In this document: positions 1 to 6,458 of the stretch, piece after piece
How the letters are laid out: each line of letters starts with the position of its first letter
Numbering within the stretch: position 1 is the first letter of the stretch
Source of the DNA: Alphaproteobacteria bacterium MarineAlpha10_Bin2
GTDB lineage: Bacteria > Pseudomonadota > Alphaproteobacteria > UBA828
NCBI GenBank assembly: GCA_002937555.1
Contig: PTKB01000123.1
Span: 1-7,982 of the forward strand
DNA length: 7,982 nucleotides
Direction of reading: 5' to 3'
The notes under the pieces: generated by a model
The model's database searches: none
What the model saw: the letters and a program-made list of their open reading frames with translations, nothing else
Told to the model about the DNA's origin: nothing
Program-made: the position numbers and the translations under genes

Positions 1-1228
1 CGAAGGCGCGTGGAGCGGCTTCGAGGCGGCGCCGGCGGAGCACGGGTCCGGCGAAACCGCGGTCGCGACCGATGTGCTGCACCGCATCGGCGCCGCCGTT
101 TCCGCCGTGCCGGCGGAGTTCAACCTGCATCCCCGCCTGAATCGGGTGCTCGGCGCACGCCAGAAGATGACCGAATCCGGCGACAAGATCGATTGGGCCA
201 TGGCCGAGGCGTTGGCCTTCGGCTCGCTGCTGCTGGAAGGCAACGCGGTGCGGCTCTCGGGCCAGGATTGTTCGCGCGGCACCTTCTCGCAGCGCCACGC
301 GGCGCTGTTCGACCAACAGACCGAGGCGCGCCATATCCCGCTCAATCAGATCGCCGATGATCAGGCGCGCTTCGAAATCGCCGACAGTCTGTTGTCGGAG
401 GTTGGCGTGCTCGGCTTCGAATACGGCTATTCCATCGCCGAGCCCAACACGCTGGTGCTGTGGGAAGCGCAATTCGGCGATTTCGCCAATGGCGCGCAGG
501 TCGTTATCGATCAGTTCATCGCCTCGGGCGAAAGCAAATGGCTGCGCATGTCGGGCCTGGTCATGCTGCTGCCGCACGGCCATGAAGGCCAGGGACCGGA
601 GCACAGCTCGGCCCGCGTCGAGCGTTTTCTGCAGCTCGCCGCCGAGGGCAATATCCAGGTCGTCAACTGCACCACGCCGGCCTCGTTCTTTCACGTGTTG
701 CGCCGCCAGCTGCGCCGCAGCTACCGCAAGCCGCTCATTGTCATGTCGCCGAAATCGCTCTTGCGCCACAAGCGCTGCGTCTCGGCGCTCGAAGATTTCG
801 CGCCCGGCAGCCATTTCCACCGCGTGATCGGCGAGGCCGACGGTTTCGCGTTGGGAGAAGAGATCCGCCGCGTCGTGCTGTGCAGCGGCAAGGTTTATTA
901 CGATTTGCTGGGGCGCCGGGAGGAACAAGGCATCGAAGACGTGGCGCTGCTGCGAATGGAGCAGATCGCGCCGTTTCCGGGCCGCAGCTTGACCGTGGAG
1001 TTGGCCAAATACGGCCAGGCGGAAATCGTCTGGTGCCAGGAAGAGCCGCGCAATCAGGGCGCCTGGAGCTATGTTCAACCGCGCATCAATACGGTATTGG
1101 AAGGGCTCCAAGAGACGCCGAGAAGGCTCGGCTATATCGGCCGGCCGGAAGCGGCCTCGCCCGCCAGCGGCTCGTTTAAAACCCATCTCAGCGAGCAAGC
1201 GTTGCTGGTCGGCGACGCGCTCGCTTGA
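1..1228 (+). CDS. sucA: 2-oxoglutarate dehydrogenase E1 component, C-terminal part (5' end outside window)
   Basis: This is the thiamine-diphosphate E1 subunit of the 2-oxoglutarate dehydrogenase complex. It decarboxylates 2-oxoglutarate and reductively succinylates the lipoyl arm of E2 in the cytoplasm. The reading frame is open from base 2, so the gene enters from the left; 408 residues are visible, somewhat under half of the usual 930-990. Visible family signatures are SGQD..RGTFSQRHA, FEYGYSIAEPNTLVLWEAQF, GDFANGAQVVIDQFI, LPHGHEGQGPEHSSAR and MSPKSLLRHK, which belong to the second transketolase-like (pyrimidine-binding) domain. They are followed by the C-terminal domain with WCQEEPRNQGAW. 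The ATG at 74 is internal and is not the start. The stop is TGA at 1226-1228, and sucB starts 12 bp later, so the two are very probably co-transcribed. Nothing looks broken. The pyruvate dehydrogenase E1 alternative is unlikely given these motifs and the succinyltransferase next door. Confidence 0.97.
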   Translation, partial: EGAWSGFEAAPAEHGSGETAVATDVLHRIGAAVSAVPAEFNLHPRLNRVLGARQKMTESGDKIDWAMAEALAFGSLLLEGNAVRLSGQDCSRGTFSQRHAALFDQQTEARHIPLNQIADDQARFEIADSLLSEVGVLGFEYGYSIAEPNTLVLWEAQFGDFANGAQVVIDQFIASGESKWLRMSGLVMLLPHGHEGQGPEHSSARVERFLQLAAEGNIQVVNCTTPASFFHVLRRQLRRSYRKPLIVMSPKSLLRHKRCVSALEDFAPGSHFHRVIGEADGFALGEEIRRVVLCSGKVYYDLLGRREEQGIEDVALLRMEQIAPFPGRSLTVELAKYGQAEIVWCQEEPRNQGAWSYVQPRINTVLEGLQETPRRLGYIGRPEAASPASGSFKTHLSEQALLVGDALA

Positions 1229-1240
1229 AGGGAGACCCTC

Positions 1241-2455
1241 ATGACGCTTGATATTACCGTTCCCGAAATCGGCGAATCGATCACCGAAGCCACCGTAACC
1301 AAATGGTTCAAAGCGCCGGGCGACGCGGTGGCGCGCGACGAACTGCTGGTCGAGCTCGAGACCGACAAGGTGGCGGTCGAAATCAACGCCGCCAGCGCCG
1401 GCAGGCTCGCCGATATCATCGCTTGGGAAGGCGAGGACGTGGAAGTCGGCGCGGTGCTCGGCCATCTCGCCGAAGGCGATGGACCGGCGAAAGCGCCGGT
1501 GGCGAAACCGAAAGCGGCCGCGCCGAAGGCTTTGGCGACGGAAGCCCCGGTCCTGACGCCGGCGGTGCGCAAGCTGATCGAGGAAAACGCCCTCGATGCG
1601 AACGCAATTCAGGGCAGCGGCAAGGACGGTCGGATCCTCAAAGGCGATGTGCTCAAGCTGCTGGAAGCGTCCGCTCCGGCGACGCTCGCGCCGGAGACGC
1701 TCACGCCGGAAGCGCCCGCGCCCGTAGCACCGGCAATCGCCGAACTCGCCGAGACGGCGCGCGAGGAGCGCGTACCCATGTCGCGGCTGCGCCAGCGCGT
1801 CGCCGAGCGGCTGAAAGAGGCGCAAAACACCGCCGCCATGCTCACCACCTTCAATGAAGCGGATATGACGGGCGTCATCGTAGCGCGCACCGAATACCGC
1901 GATGCTTTCGAGAAGAAGCACGGTGTGCGCTTGGGCTTCATGTCGTTCTTCATCAAGGCCGCCATCGCCGCACTCAAGGATATTCCTTCAGTCAACGCAG
2001 AGATCGACGGCACGGACATCGTCTATAAGAAATATTACCATATCGGCGTCGCGGTCAGCGCGCCGCAAGGACTGGTGGTGCCGGTGTTGCGCGACGCCGA
2101 CAAGCTCGGCTTCGCCGAGATCGAAAAGCGCATCGCCGCGCTCGGCGCCAAGGCGAAGGACGGCAAACTGTCGATGGACGATCTCTCGGGCGGCACCTTC
2201 ACCATCTCGAACGGCGGCGTCTTCGGCTCGCTGATGTCGACGCCGATTCTCAATCCGCCGCAATCCGGCATCCTCGGCATGCACAAGATCCAGGAGCGCC
2301 CGATTGCCGTCGACGGCGAGATGGCGATCCGGCCGATGATGTATCTCGCGCTCAGCTACGATCACCGCCTGATCGACGGGCGCGAAGCGGTCACCTTCCT
2401 GGTGCGCATTAAGGAGTGCATCGAAGCGCCGGAGCGGCTATTGCTGGACCTCTAG
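1241..2455 (+). CDS. sucB: Dihydrolipoyllysine-residue succinyltransferase (E2 of 2-oxoglutarate dehydrogenase)
   Basis: E2 core of the 2-oxoglutarate dehydrogenase complex: it moves the succinyl group from lipoamide to CoA and forms the multimeric scaffold that binds E1 and E3. The length of 404 aa is normal for the family. Domain order is as follows. A single lipoyl domain covers about residues 1-78, with the lipoylated lysine K43 in LETDKVAVE. An Ala/Pro/Lys-rich linker is followed by a peripheral subunit-binding domain at about 104-142 (LTPAVRKLIEEN to GRILKGDVL). A second Ala/Pro linker (about 144-170) leads to the acyltransferase domain at about 175-404. The catalytic motif DHRLIDG gives H375 and D379. 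The start is supported by an AAGGGAGA ribosome-binding site ending about 5 bases before the ATG. The SucB/OdhB assignment rather than PDH E2 rests on the sucA neighbour, the single lipoyl domain and the C-terminus ending in PERLLLDL. Confidence 0.97.
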   Translation: MTLDITVPEIGESITEATVTKWFKAPGDAVARDELLVELETDKVAVEINAASAGRLADIIAWEGEDVEVGAVLGHLAEGDGPAKAPVAKPKAAAPKALATEAPVLTPAVRKLIEENALDANAIQGSGKDGRILKGDVLKLLEASAPATLAPETLTPEAPAPVAPAIAELAETAREERVPMSRLRQRVAERLKEAQNTAAMLTTFNEADMTGVIVARTEYRDAFEKKHGVRLGFMSFFIKAAIAALKDIPSVNAEIDGTDIVYKKYYHIGVAVSAPQGLVVPVLRDADKLGFAEIEKRIAALGAKAKDGKLSMDDLSGGTFTISNGGVFGSLMSTPILNPPQSGILGMHKIQERPIAVDGEMAIRPMMYLALSYDHRLIDGREAVTFLVRIKECIEAPERLLLDL

Positions 2456-2487
2456 CGGGTTTCTTAAGCCTCGGGGACGGTTCCAAA

Positions 2488-3897
2488 ATGAATGAAAAAA
2501 AATTCGATGTCGTGGTCATCGGCTCGGGGCCGGGCGGCTATGTCGCCGCCATCCGCGCGGCGCAGCTCGGGCTGAAAACCGCCTGCGTGGAGAAAGACCC
2601 GGCACTCGGCGGCACCTGCCTCAATGTCGGCTGCATCCCGTCCAAGGCGCTGCTGCAGACTTCCGAGGAATACGCCCATGCCGGCAAGGCGCTGAAGCGC
2701 CACGGCGTGATGATTGAGGGGCTGAGCTTGGACCTGGAAGCGATGATGGGCCACAAGGACAAGGTGGTCGGCGATCTCACCAAAGGCATCGCGCATCTCT
2801 TCAAGAAAAACGACATCACGCATCTCAAAGGCACCGGCGCCCTCGGCGCAGCCGGCGAAATAATCGTCCGCGCCGATGACGGCAGCGAAACCAAGCTTGC
2901 CGCCGGCGCCACCATCATCGCCACGGGCAGCGCACCGGCCAACCTGCCGGGCATCGACATCGACGAGAAGCGCATTTTGAGCTCCACCGGCGCGCTGGCG
3001 CTCGACGAAGTGCCGGGCCATCTGGCGGTTATCGGCGCCGGTTATATCGGCTTGGAGATGGCCTCCGTTTGGGGCCGGCTTGGCGCCAAGATTACGGTGA
3101 TCGAATTTTTGGACCGCATCGTGCCCGGCATGGACGGTGAACTGGCGACGCAATTTCAGAAAATGCTGCGGCGGCAAAAAATGAAATTCAAACTCTCGAC
3201 CAAGGTGACCGCCGCCGAACAAAACGACAGCGGCGTGACGCTGACCATGGAACCGGTGGCGGGCGGCGAGCCGGAGACCCTCGATGCCGACGCCGTGCTG
3301 GTCGCGGTCGGGCGCACACCCTACACGGAAGGGCTCGGCCTGGATGCGGCCGGCGTGACGATCGACAATGGCGGGCGTATCGAGATTGACGAGCATTTCG
3401 CAACCAACGTCGCCGGTGTTTACGCCATCGGCGATGTTATCGCCGGCCCGATGCTGGCGCACAAGGCCGAGGACGAAGGCATCGCCGTGGCGGAAATCAT
3501 CGCCGGCCAAAAGGGCCATGTGAATTATTCCGCCATCCCAGGCGTTGTCTACACCCAGCCGGAGCTCGCCGCGGTCGGACAGACGGAGGAGCAGCTCCAG
3601 GAGGCCGGCATCGACTATACCGCCGGCAGCTTTCCCTTCATGGCCAACGGCCGGGCGCGCGCGATGTCGGCGACCGACGGCTTCGTCAAGATCCTGGCCG
3701 ACGCCCAGAGCGACCGCATCCTCGGCGTGCACATCATGGGCGCCGATGCCGGCACGCTGATCGCCGAAGCGGTGCTGGCAATCGAGCTCGGCGCCTCGGC
3801 CGAGGACCTGGCACGCACCTGCCACGCCCACCCGACGCTCAGCGAAGCCGTGAAGGAAGCCGCCCTCGACGTCGACGAACGCGCCATCCATGTGTGA
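2488..3897 (+). CDS. lpd: Dihydrolipoyl dehydrogenase (E3)
   Basis: FAD- and NAD-dependent E3 subunit that re-oxidises dihydrolipoamide on E2 and yields NADH. It is 469 aa, normal for the family. Visible elements in order: FAD-binding GSGPGG at residues 12-17; redox-active disulfide C44/C49 in GGTCLNVGCIPSK; ATGSAP at about 145-150; NAD-binding GAGYIGLE at 183-190; second FAD contact YAIGD at 312-316; and the C-terminal dimerisation domain with the catalytic pair H448/E453 in HPTLSEA. The frame stays open upstream to an ATG at 2416 inside sucB. I choose the ATG at 2488 because the protein then begins, as the family does, just before the FAD motif, and a GGGGACGG stretch lies about 7 bases upstream. 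It sits 32 bp after sucB, so it is most likely the last gene of the suc operon. Bacterial E3 can be shared with pyruvate dehydrogenase; which complex this copy serves cannot be decided beyond its position. Confidence 0.96.
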   Translation: MNEKKFDVVVIGSGPGGYVAAIRAAQLGLKTACVEKDPALGGTCLNVGCIPSKALLQTSEEYAHAGKALKRHGVMIEGLSLDLEAMMGHKDKVVGDLTKGIAHLFKKNDITHLKGTGALGAAGEIIVRADDGSETKLAAGATIIATGSAPANLPGIDIDEKRILSSTGALALDEVPGHLAVIGAGYIGLEMASVWGRLGAKITVIEFLDRIVPGMDGELATQFQKMLRRQKMKFKLSTKVTAAEQNDSGVTLTMEPVAGGEPETLDADAVLVAVGRTPYTEGLGLDAAGVTIDNGGRIEIDEHFATNVAGVYAIGDVIAGPMLAHKAEDEGIAVAEIIAGQKGHVNYSAIPGVVYTQPELAAVGQTEEQLQEAGIDYTAGSFPFMANGRARAMSATDGFVKILADAQSDRILGVHIMGADAGTLIAEAVLAIELGASAEDLARTCHAHPTLSEAVKEAALDVDERAIHV

Positions 3898-3925
3898 CAC
3901 CGGCAACCGCACCACCCGCTCATAG

Positions 3926-3991
3926 GCCTTTCCGCCCCGGCGGGGAGGAAGGGTTTGGGTTGGCGGGGCGAACCAAGCGCGCGGCGCGCGC
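3926..3991 (+). repeat. Intergenic repeat, copy 1 (two hairpins, convergent gap lpd / TPR gene)
   Basis: First of three copies of a GC-rich intergenic repeat. It starts with a hairpin at 3930-3950 (TTCCGCCCC, loop GGC, GGGGAGGAA, with one G/A mismatch). A G/T-rich spacer and the conserved core GGGGCGAACCAAGC follow. It ends in a perfect hairpin at 3977-3991 (GCGCGC, loop GGC, GCGCGC). Bases 3950-3987 match copy 2 at 36 of 38 positions, and 3965-3991 match inverted copy 3 at 24 of 27. It sits between the 3' ends of lpd (+) and the TPR gene (-). The terminal hairpin could end transcription from either side, although neither side has a clean T-tract (TTGGTT follows on the - strand). The remaining 48 bases to the TPR gene stop show nothing I can identify. 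Confidence 0.8.
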
Positions 3992-4039
3992 TACAGACAT
4001 TCGAGAACAGGAACGCGCATGGCTCCACTCGAACCGGAA

Positions 4040-6067
4040 TCATGCGGCGCCGTTCAAAGTATCGGCCTTACCTCTCGTCTCGCACCATTTGCGCCACATA
4101 CGACGGAAGGCGATCTCAAGGTTGCGGGCAAATCGTGGCACGTCACACAATGGCGACTGCCCTACTTGCTGGCGCAAATCGGCGCGAAGACCCGCGAGGC
4201 TGTCGAGATCGCTGCAATAGCGCTCCGCAATGCGAAGATATTGATCGGGTGTGTCCACCACCCAATCCGTGAGGCCGACTTCTCTTAGAAAGCTCGCTGA
4301 GTGACGATGGGCAAATATCTGCCCTGGCATGGTCACGACCGGAACGCCCATCCAGAGCGCCTCGCAGGTCGTCAAACAGCCTGAAAAGGGGAAAGGATCC
4401 AAAGCGATATCGATATCATTGTAATGCGCCAGCAACTCCGCATGCGGCGAGTGCCCGAGCAGATCGAGGCGGCTAGGCGCAATCCCGTGCTCCGCGAACA
4501 TGGCCTGATAGTGCGCCCGAACCGCGGCATCGTTGAACTGCGTGGCCTTGAGCACAAGCCGGCTTCCCGCAACGCGGTCGAGAAGCCGGGACCACAGCGC
4601 GATCACCCCGCGATTGATCTTGGTCGTGTTGTTGAAGCAGCCAAACGTGATATGGGAGCGCGAAACAGCCGGCAACTGCGATACCGCGGGCGCGTAATTT
4701 GGTGGCTCGTAGCAGGCGTAGCCGTCGGGAAGGCGGACGATCTCTTCCGTGTACCACTGCTCGTCCTCGGGCGGCGACTCCACGGAATCGGATATGAAAT
4801 AGTCCATGGCATCCATGCCCGTGGTGTTGACCTGACAGCCGACCCATTTGACTTGCACCGGCGCCGGCTTGCGGGCAAAGACAAGGAGGCGACTTCCGGC
4901 GCCATGGCCGGACATATCTACCAAAATGTCGATACAGTCGTCGCGGATCGATGCGGCAACATGTTCGTCACGCCATCCATTGATCGTCCGCCACGTATGG
5001 GCCGCCGCCCTAAACCGCTCGGTAATATCGTCACTTTGGACGACGTCGGCGTAGCAGTAGAGTTCGTAAGCGTTTCTGTCGAGCGCTTCGAGGGATGACA
5101 AGGCCAAGTATCCCACCGGATGACGGCGGAAATTGTAGGAAACGAGCCCGAGCCGAATCCGTCTTTCCACAATGGGCCGGTTGGTATGAAATATTGCCTT
5201 GGGCGCTAGCCGTTCAGCATGTTGGGCGTTCCACTTCCGGTGCATCGCAAAGATCAATTCTCGATCGCTCGACGGGTGAAAATGTAGGCAATAAAGCAAG
5301 TTGCTGTGCGCCTCGGCAAAGCCGGGATTCACCTCCACGGCTTTGCCGTACGCCACCACCGCATCGTCCAGTTTGCCCTGGTCCTTGAGCGCATTGCCGA
5401 GATTGTTGTGCGCCTCGGCAAAGCCGGGACTCACTTCCAGGACTTTGTGGTATGCCACCACCGCATCGTCCAGTTTGCCCTGGTCCCTGAGTGCATTGCC
5501 GAGATTGTTGTGCGCCTCGGCGTAATCATGCTTCAATTCGAGGGCGCGGCGGTAAGCCGCTACCGCTTGGTCCGGTTTGCCCTGGTCGTTGAGCGCATTG
5601 CCGAGATTGTTGTGCGCCTCGGCGTAATCGGGCTTCAATTCGACGGCGCGGCGGTAAGCCGCTAGGGCATCGTCCGGTTTGCCCTGCTCACCAAGCGCGA
5701 TGCCGAGGTTGTTGTGCGCCGCGGCAAAGCCGGGCTTCAACTCCAGGGCGCGGCGGTGGGCGGCAACCGCCAGGTCAAATTCGCCTAGACCTTGGTGTGC
5801 CATGCCCAGATTGTTGTGGTAGCCGGGGGAACTTGAACTCGCGGTGATCGCCTTCTTGATGAGCTCCACTGCAAGCTCGTTCTTACCCCCCTGGTGCGCG
5901 ATCACGCCTAAAAGGTTCAGTGCATCGGGATTATTGGGCTCGGCCGCGAGCAATCGGCGGTAAATTGCTTCGGCTTCTTGCAAACGGCCGGCACTGTGGT
6001 GCGCCACGGCTTCATCGATCGCCGCCGTAAAAGCCTTGCGGTTCGTGATGGTTATCTTATCCGACAT
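4040..6067 (-). CDS. TPR-repeat O-GlcNAc transferase-like (GT41 / SPINDLY type) glycosyltransferase
   Basis: Predicted cytoplasmic protein of 675 aa with no signal peptide or membrane segment. Residues about 14-251 form seven 34-residue tetratricopeptide repeats (AHNNLG..L.DQGK.D.AV.AY.KA.E..P type), with a last degenerate one at 252-285. Residues about 300-660 resemble the two-lobed catalytic region of O-GlcNAc transferase. The N-lobe has RIRLGLVSYNFRRHPVGY (H316 at the place of the OGT active-site-region His) and PAPVQVKWVG. The C-lobe has FGCFNNTTKIN (K483, UDP-phosphate position), LDPFPFSGCLTTCEALWMGVPVVTMPG region (D557 onward, nucleotide site) and HRHSASFL. The expected role is transfer of GlcNAc or another sugar to protein Ser/Thr; acceptor and donor are unknown and no sugar-synthesis gene is nearby. 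The start ATG (6065-6067) has GGGTGAG a few bases upstream and gives a normal TPR-family N-terminus. Base composition is AT-richer than the neighbours: 52-57% GC in three 60-base rows I counted, against 62-67% in rows of sucB, lpd and the LLM gene. This hints at separate acquisition. Confidence 0.9.
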   Translation of the reverse strand: MSDKITITNRKAFTAAIDEAVAHHSAGRLQEAEAIYRRLLAAEPNNPDALNLLGVIAHQGGKNELAVELIKKAITASSSSPGYHNNLGMAHQGLGEFDLAVAAHRRALELKPGFAAAHNNLGIALGEQGKPDDALAAYRRAVELKPDYAEAHNNLGNALNDQGKPDQAVAAYRRALELKHDYAEAHNNLGNALRDQGKLDDAVVAYHKVLEVSPGFAEAHNNLGNALKDQGKLDDAVVAYGKAVEVNPGFAEAHSNLLYCLHFHPSSDRELIFAMHRKWNAQHAERLAPKAIFHTNRPIVERRIRLGLVSYNFRRHPVGYLALSSLEALDRNAYELYCYADVVQSDDITERFRAAAHTWRTINGWRDEHVAASIRDDCIDILVDMSGHGAGSRLLVFARKPAPVQVKWVGCQVNTTGMDAMDYFISDSVESPPEDEQWYTEEIVRLPDGYACYEPPNYAPAVSQLPAVSRSHITFGCFNNTTKINRGVIALWSRLLDRVAGSRLVLKATQFNDAAVRAHYQAMFAEHGIAPSRLDLLGHSPHAELLAHYNDIDIALDPFPFSGCLTTCEALWMGVPVVTMPGQIFAHRHSASFLREVGLTDWVVDTPDQYLRIAERYCSDLDSLAGLRADLRQQVGQSPLCDVPRFARNLEIAFRRMWRKWCETRGKADTLNGAA
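5301..5810 (-). repeat. 102-bp tandem DNA repeat encoding TPR units
   Basis: The TPR part of the gene is repetitive at DNA level with exact period 102 bp (34 codons). On the + strand the marker TTGYTGTG recurs at 5301, 5403, 5505, 5607, 5709 and 5811. By hand alignment, units at 5301 and 5403 differ at about 10 of 102 positions, and units at 5505 and 5607 at about 15. This near-identity, including at silent positions, points to duplication or gene conversion inside the gene. The repeat number could therefore differ between strains without breaking the frame. Confidence 0.9.
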
Positions 6068-6197
6068 TTCTCACCCAACAATTTTCGGATGCCGCTTCCT
6101 GGCCCACGGGATGCACATGAACATCCAACCAGGCGATACTCACGTCGATACCGATGTAGACTTCCGTCTTCGGCTTGTGTTCGGACAGTTCCTTACC
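6057..6197 (-). pseudogene. IS110-family transposase, N-terminal fragment (degraded)
   Basis: Reading the - strand from 6197 gives 46 open codons ending at TAA (6057-6059), with no in-frame ATG, GTG or TTG before the conserved block. The peptide contains TEVYIGIDVSIAWLDVHVHP, which resembles the start of IS110-family DEDD transposases/recombinases (usually VYVGIDVSKA.LDV...P.G). The Asp of GID is the first catalytic acidic residue. Upstream, an in-frame ATG (6201-6203) is followed at once by TAA (6198-6200). Similarity fades after about HPVGQ (near base 6099), and the remaining some 300-400 residues of a normal transposase are missing. The fragment runs into and overlaps the first codons of the TPR gene in another frame. 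It is inactive. Family assignment comes from motif recognition only. Confidence 0.7.
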
Positions 6198-6340
6198 TTA
6201 CATGCGGGGCTCGCCCCCTATCATCTGTTCAGGACAAAGGCTGATAGCGGACCGCCCAAGCTTCCTCACGGCGCATCATCACCAAGGGTTGGGACGGCCC
6301 CCTCCCCATGCCAGGGGATTATCGCGATAATTCCCTGGAT
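6198..6340 (-). ncRNA. Candidate (relic) IS110 bridge-RNA region
   Basis: In IS110-type elements a bridge RNA specifying target and donor DNA is made from the non-coding end upstream of the recombinase. Here that region, read on the - strand, contains three possible structures. First is a 28-base near-perfect palindrome at 6311-6338. Second is a bulged stem pairing 6289-6299 with 6249-6259 around a 29-base loop. Third is a GGGG/CCCC hairpin (GGGGCGAGCCCC on the - strand, about 6205-6216) just before the transposase fragment. Position and fold agree with a bridge RNA, but RNA boundaries, expression and guide loops cannot be read by eye. Confidence 0.3.
6311..6338. repeat. 28-bp near-perfect palindrome
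   Basis: Two 14-base arms meet at ATCG/CGAT (6324/6325) and extend out to CCAGGG and CCCTGG at the ends. There is one mismatch, which becomes a G-U pair in one strand's RNA. It lies in the presumed IS110 left end. It could be a bridge-RNA stem, a protein-binding operator or a terminus-proximal site; there is no T-tract, so it is not a standard terminator. Confidence 0.8.
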
Positions 6341-6381
6341 TGCGCGTTCTCATCCGGAAAACACGCTCCCACCAACATGCT

Positions 6382-6419
6382 AGGGTTTGGGTTGGAGGGG
6401 TGAACCAAGCGCGCGGCGC
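6382..6419 (+). repeat. Intergenic repeat, copy 2 (lacks the upstream hairpin)
   Basis: 36 of 38 bases match copy 1 (differences only in GGcGGGGc versus GGaGGGGt). The sequence ends in GCGCGCGGCGC followed by TTTTCTTCTCT on the + strand. The first hairpin present in copies 1 and 3 is missing, and unrelated sequence assigned to the IS110 remnant begins directly to its left. It lies downstream of the LLM gene, in antisense orientation to it. Confidence 0.85.
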
Positions 6420-6438
6420 TTTTCTTCTCTCACTCGCT

Positions 6439-6457
6439 GCGGGCGATAGCCGCCCGC
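6439..6457 (-). terminator. Hairpin directly behind the LLM gene (possible terminator, no T-tract)
   Basis: GCGGGCG and CGCCCGC form a perfect 7-bp stem around a 5-base loop, one base past the TAG stop of the LLM gene. On the - strand it is followed by a purine-rich stretch instead of Ts, so it is not a classic intrinsic terminator. It may protect the 3' end of the mRNA. Confidence 0.35.
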
Positions 6458-6458
6458 C

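Larger units (their letters stand above)
6060..6381 (-). mobile_element. Remnant of the 5' (left) end of an IS110-family element
   Basis: This stretch fills nearly all of the 391-bp gap (6068-6458) between the TPR and LLM genes. It comprises the transposase N-terminal fragment (6060-6197) and about 184 bp of non-coding DNA upstream of it (6198-6381). IS110 elements carry a left-end non-coding region of roughly this size and usually lack long terminal inverted repeats. The outer border is placed at 6381/6382 because homology between intergenic repeat copies 1 and 2 begins exactly at 6382. The inner border lies somewhere in 6070-6100, where transposase similarity ends and the TPR gene leader begins. 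No right end is present, so the element is a dead truncation. No other gene is supported in this gap. Confidence 0.55.

Noticed and set aside
2416..2487. Upstream ATG extending lpd by 24 codons into sucB
   Set aside because: The added residues do not resemble an E3 N-terminus; the ATG at 2488 has a better-placed ribosome-binding site and the usual distance to the FAD motif.
2495..2502. A8 run just after the lpd start as a phase-variation tract
   Set aside because: Eight As form normal Lys codons, and switching off a central TCA enzyme is implausible; no other sign supports it.
2464..3915. Long (483-codon) open frame on the - strand opposite lpd
   Set aside because: lpd has every catalytic motif in the + strand frame; the antisense frame is a GC-codon shadow with no recognisable domain.
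4424..5098. 224-codon + strand frame opposite the OGT-like domain
   Set aside because: It mirrors the conserved - strand catalytic region, shows no family motif and has no convincing ribosome-binding site.
5306..5665. Repetitive + strand frame that looks like a repeat protein
   Set aside because: Its periodicity is only the antisense image of the 102-bp TPR units.
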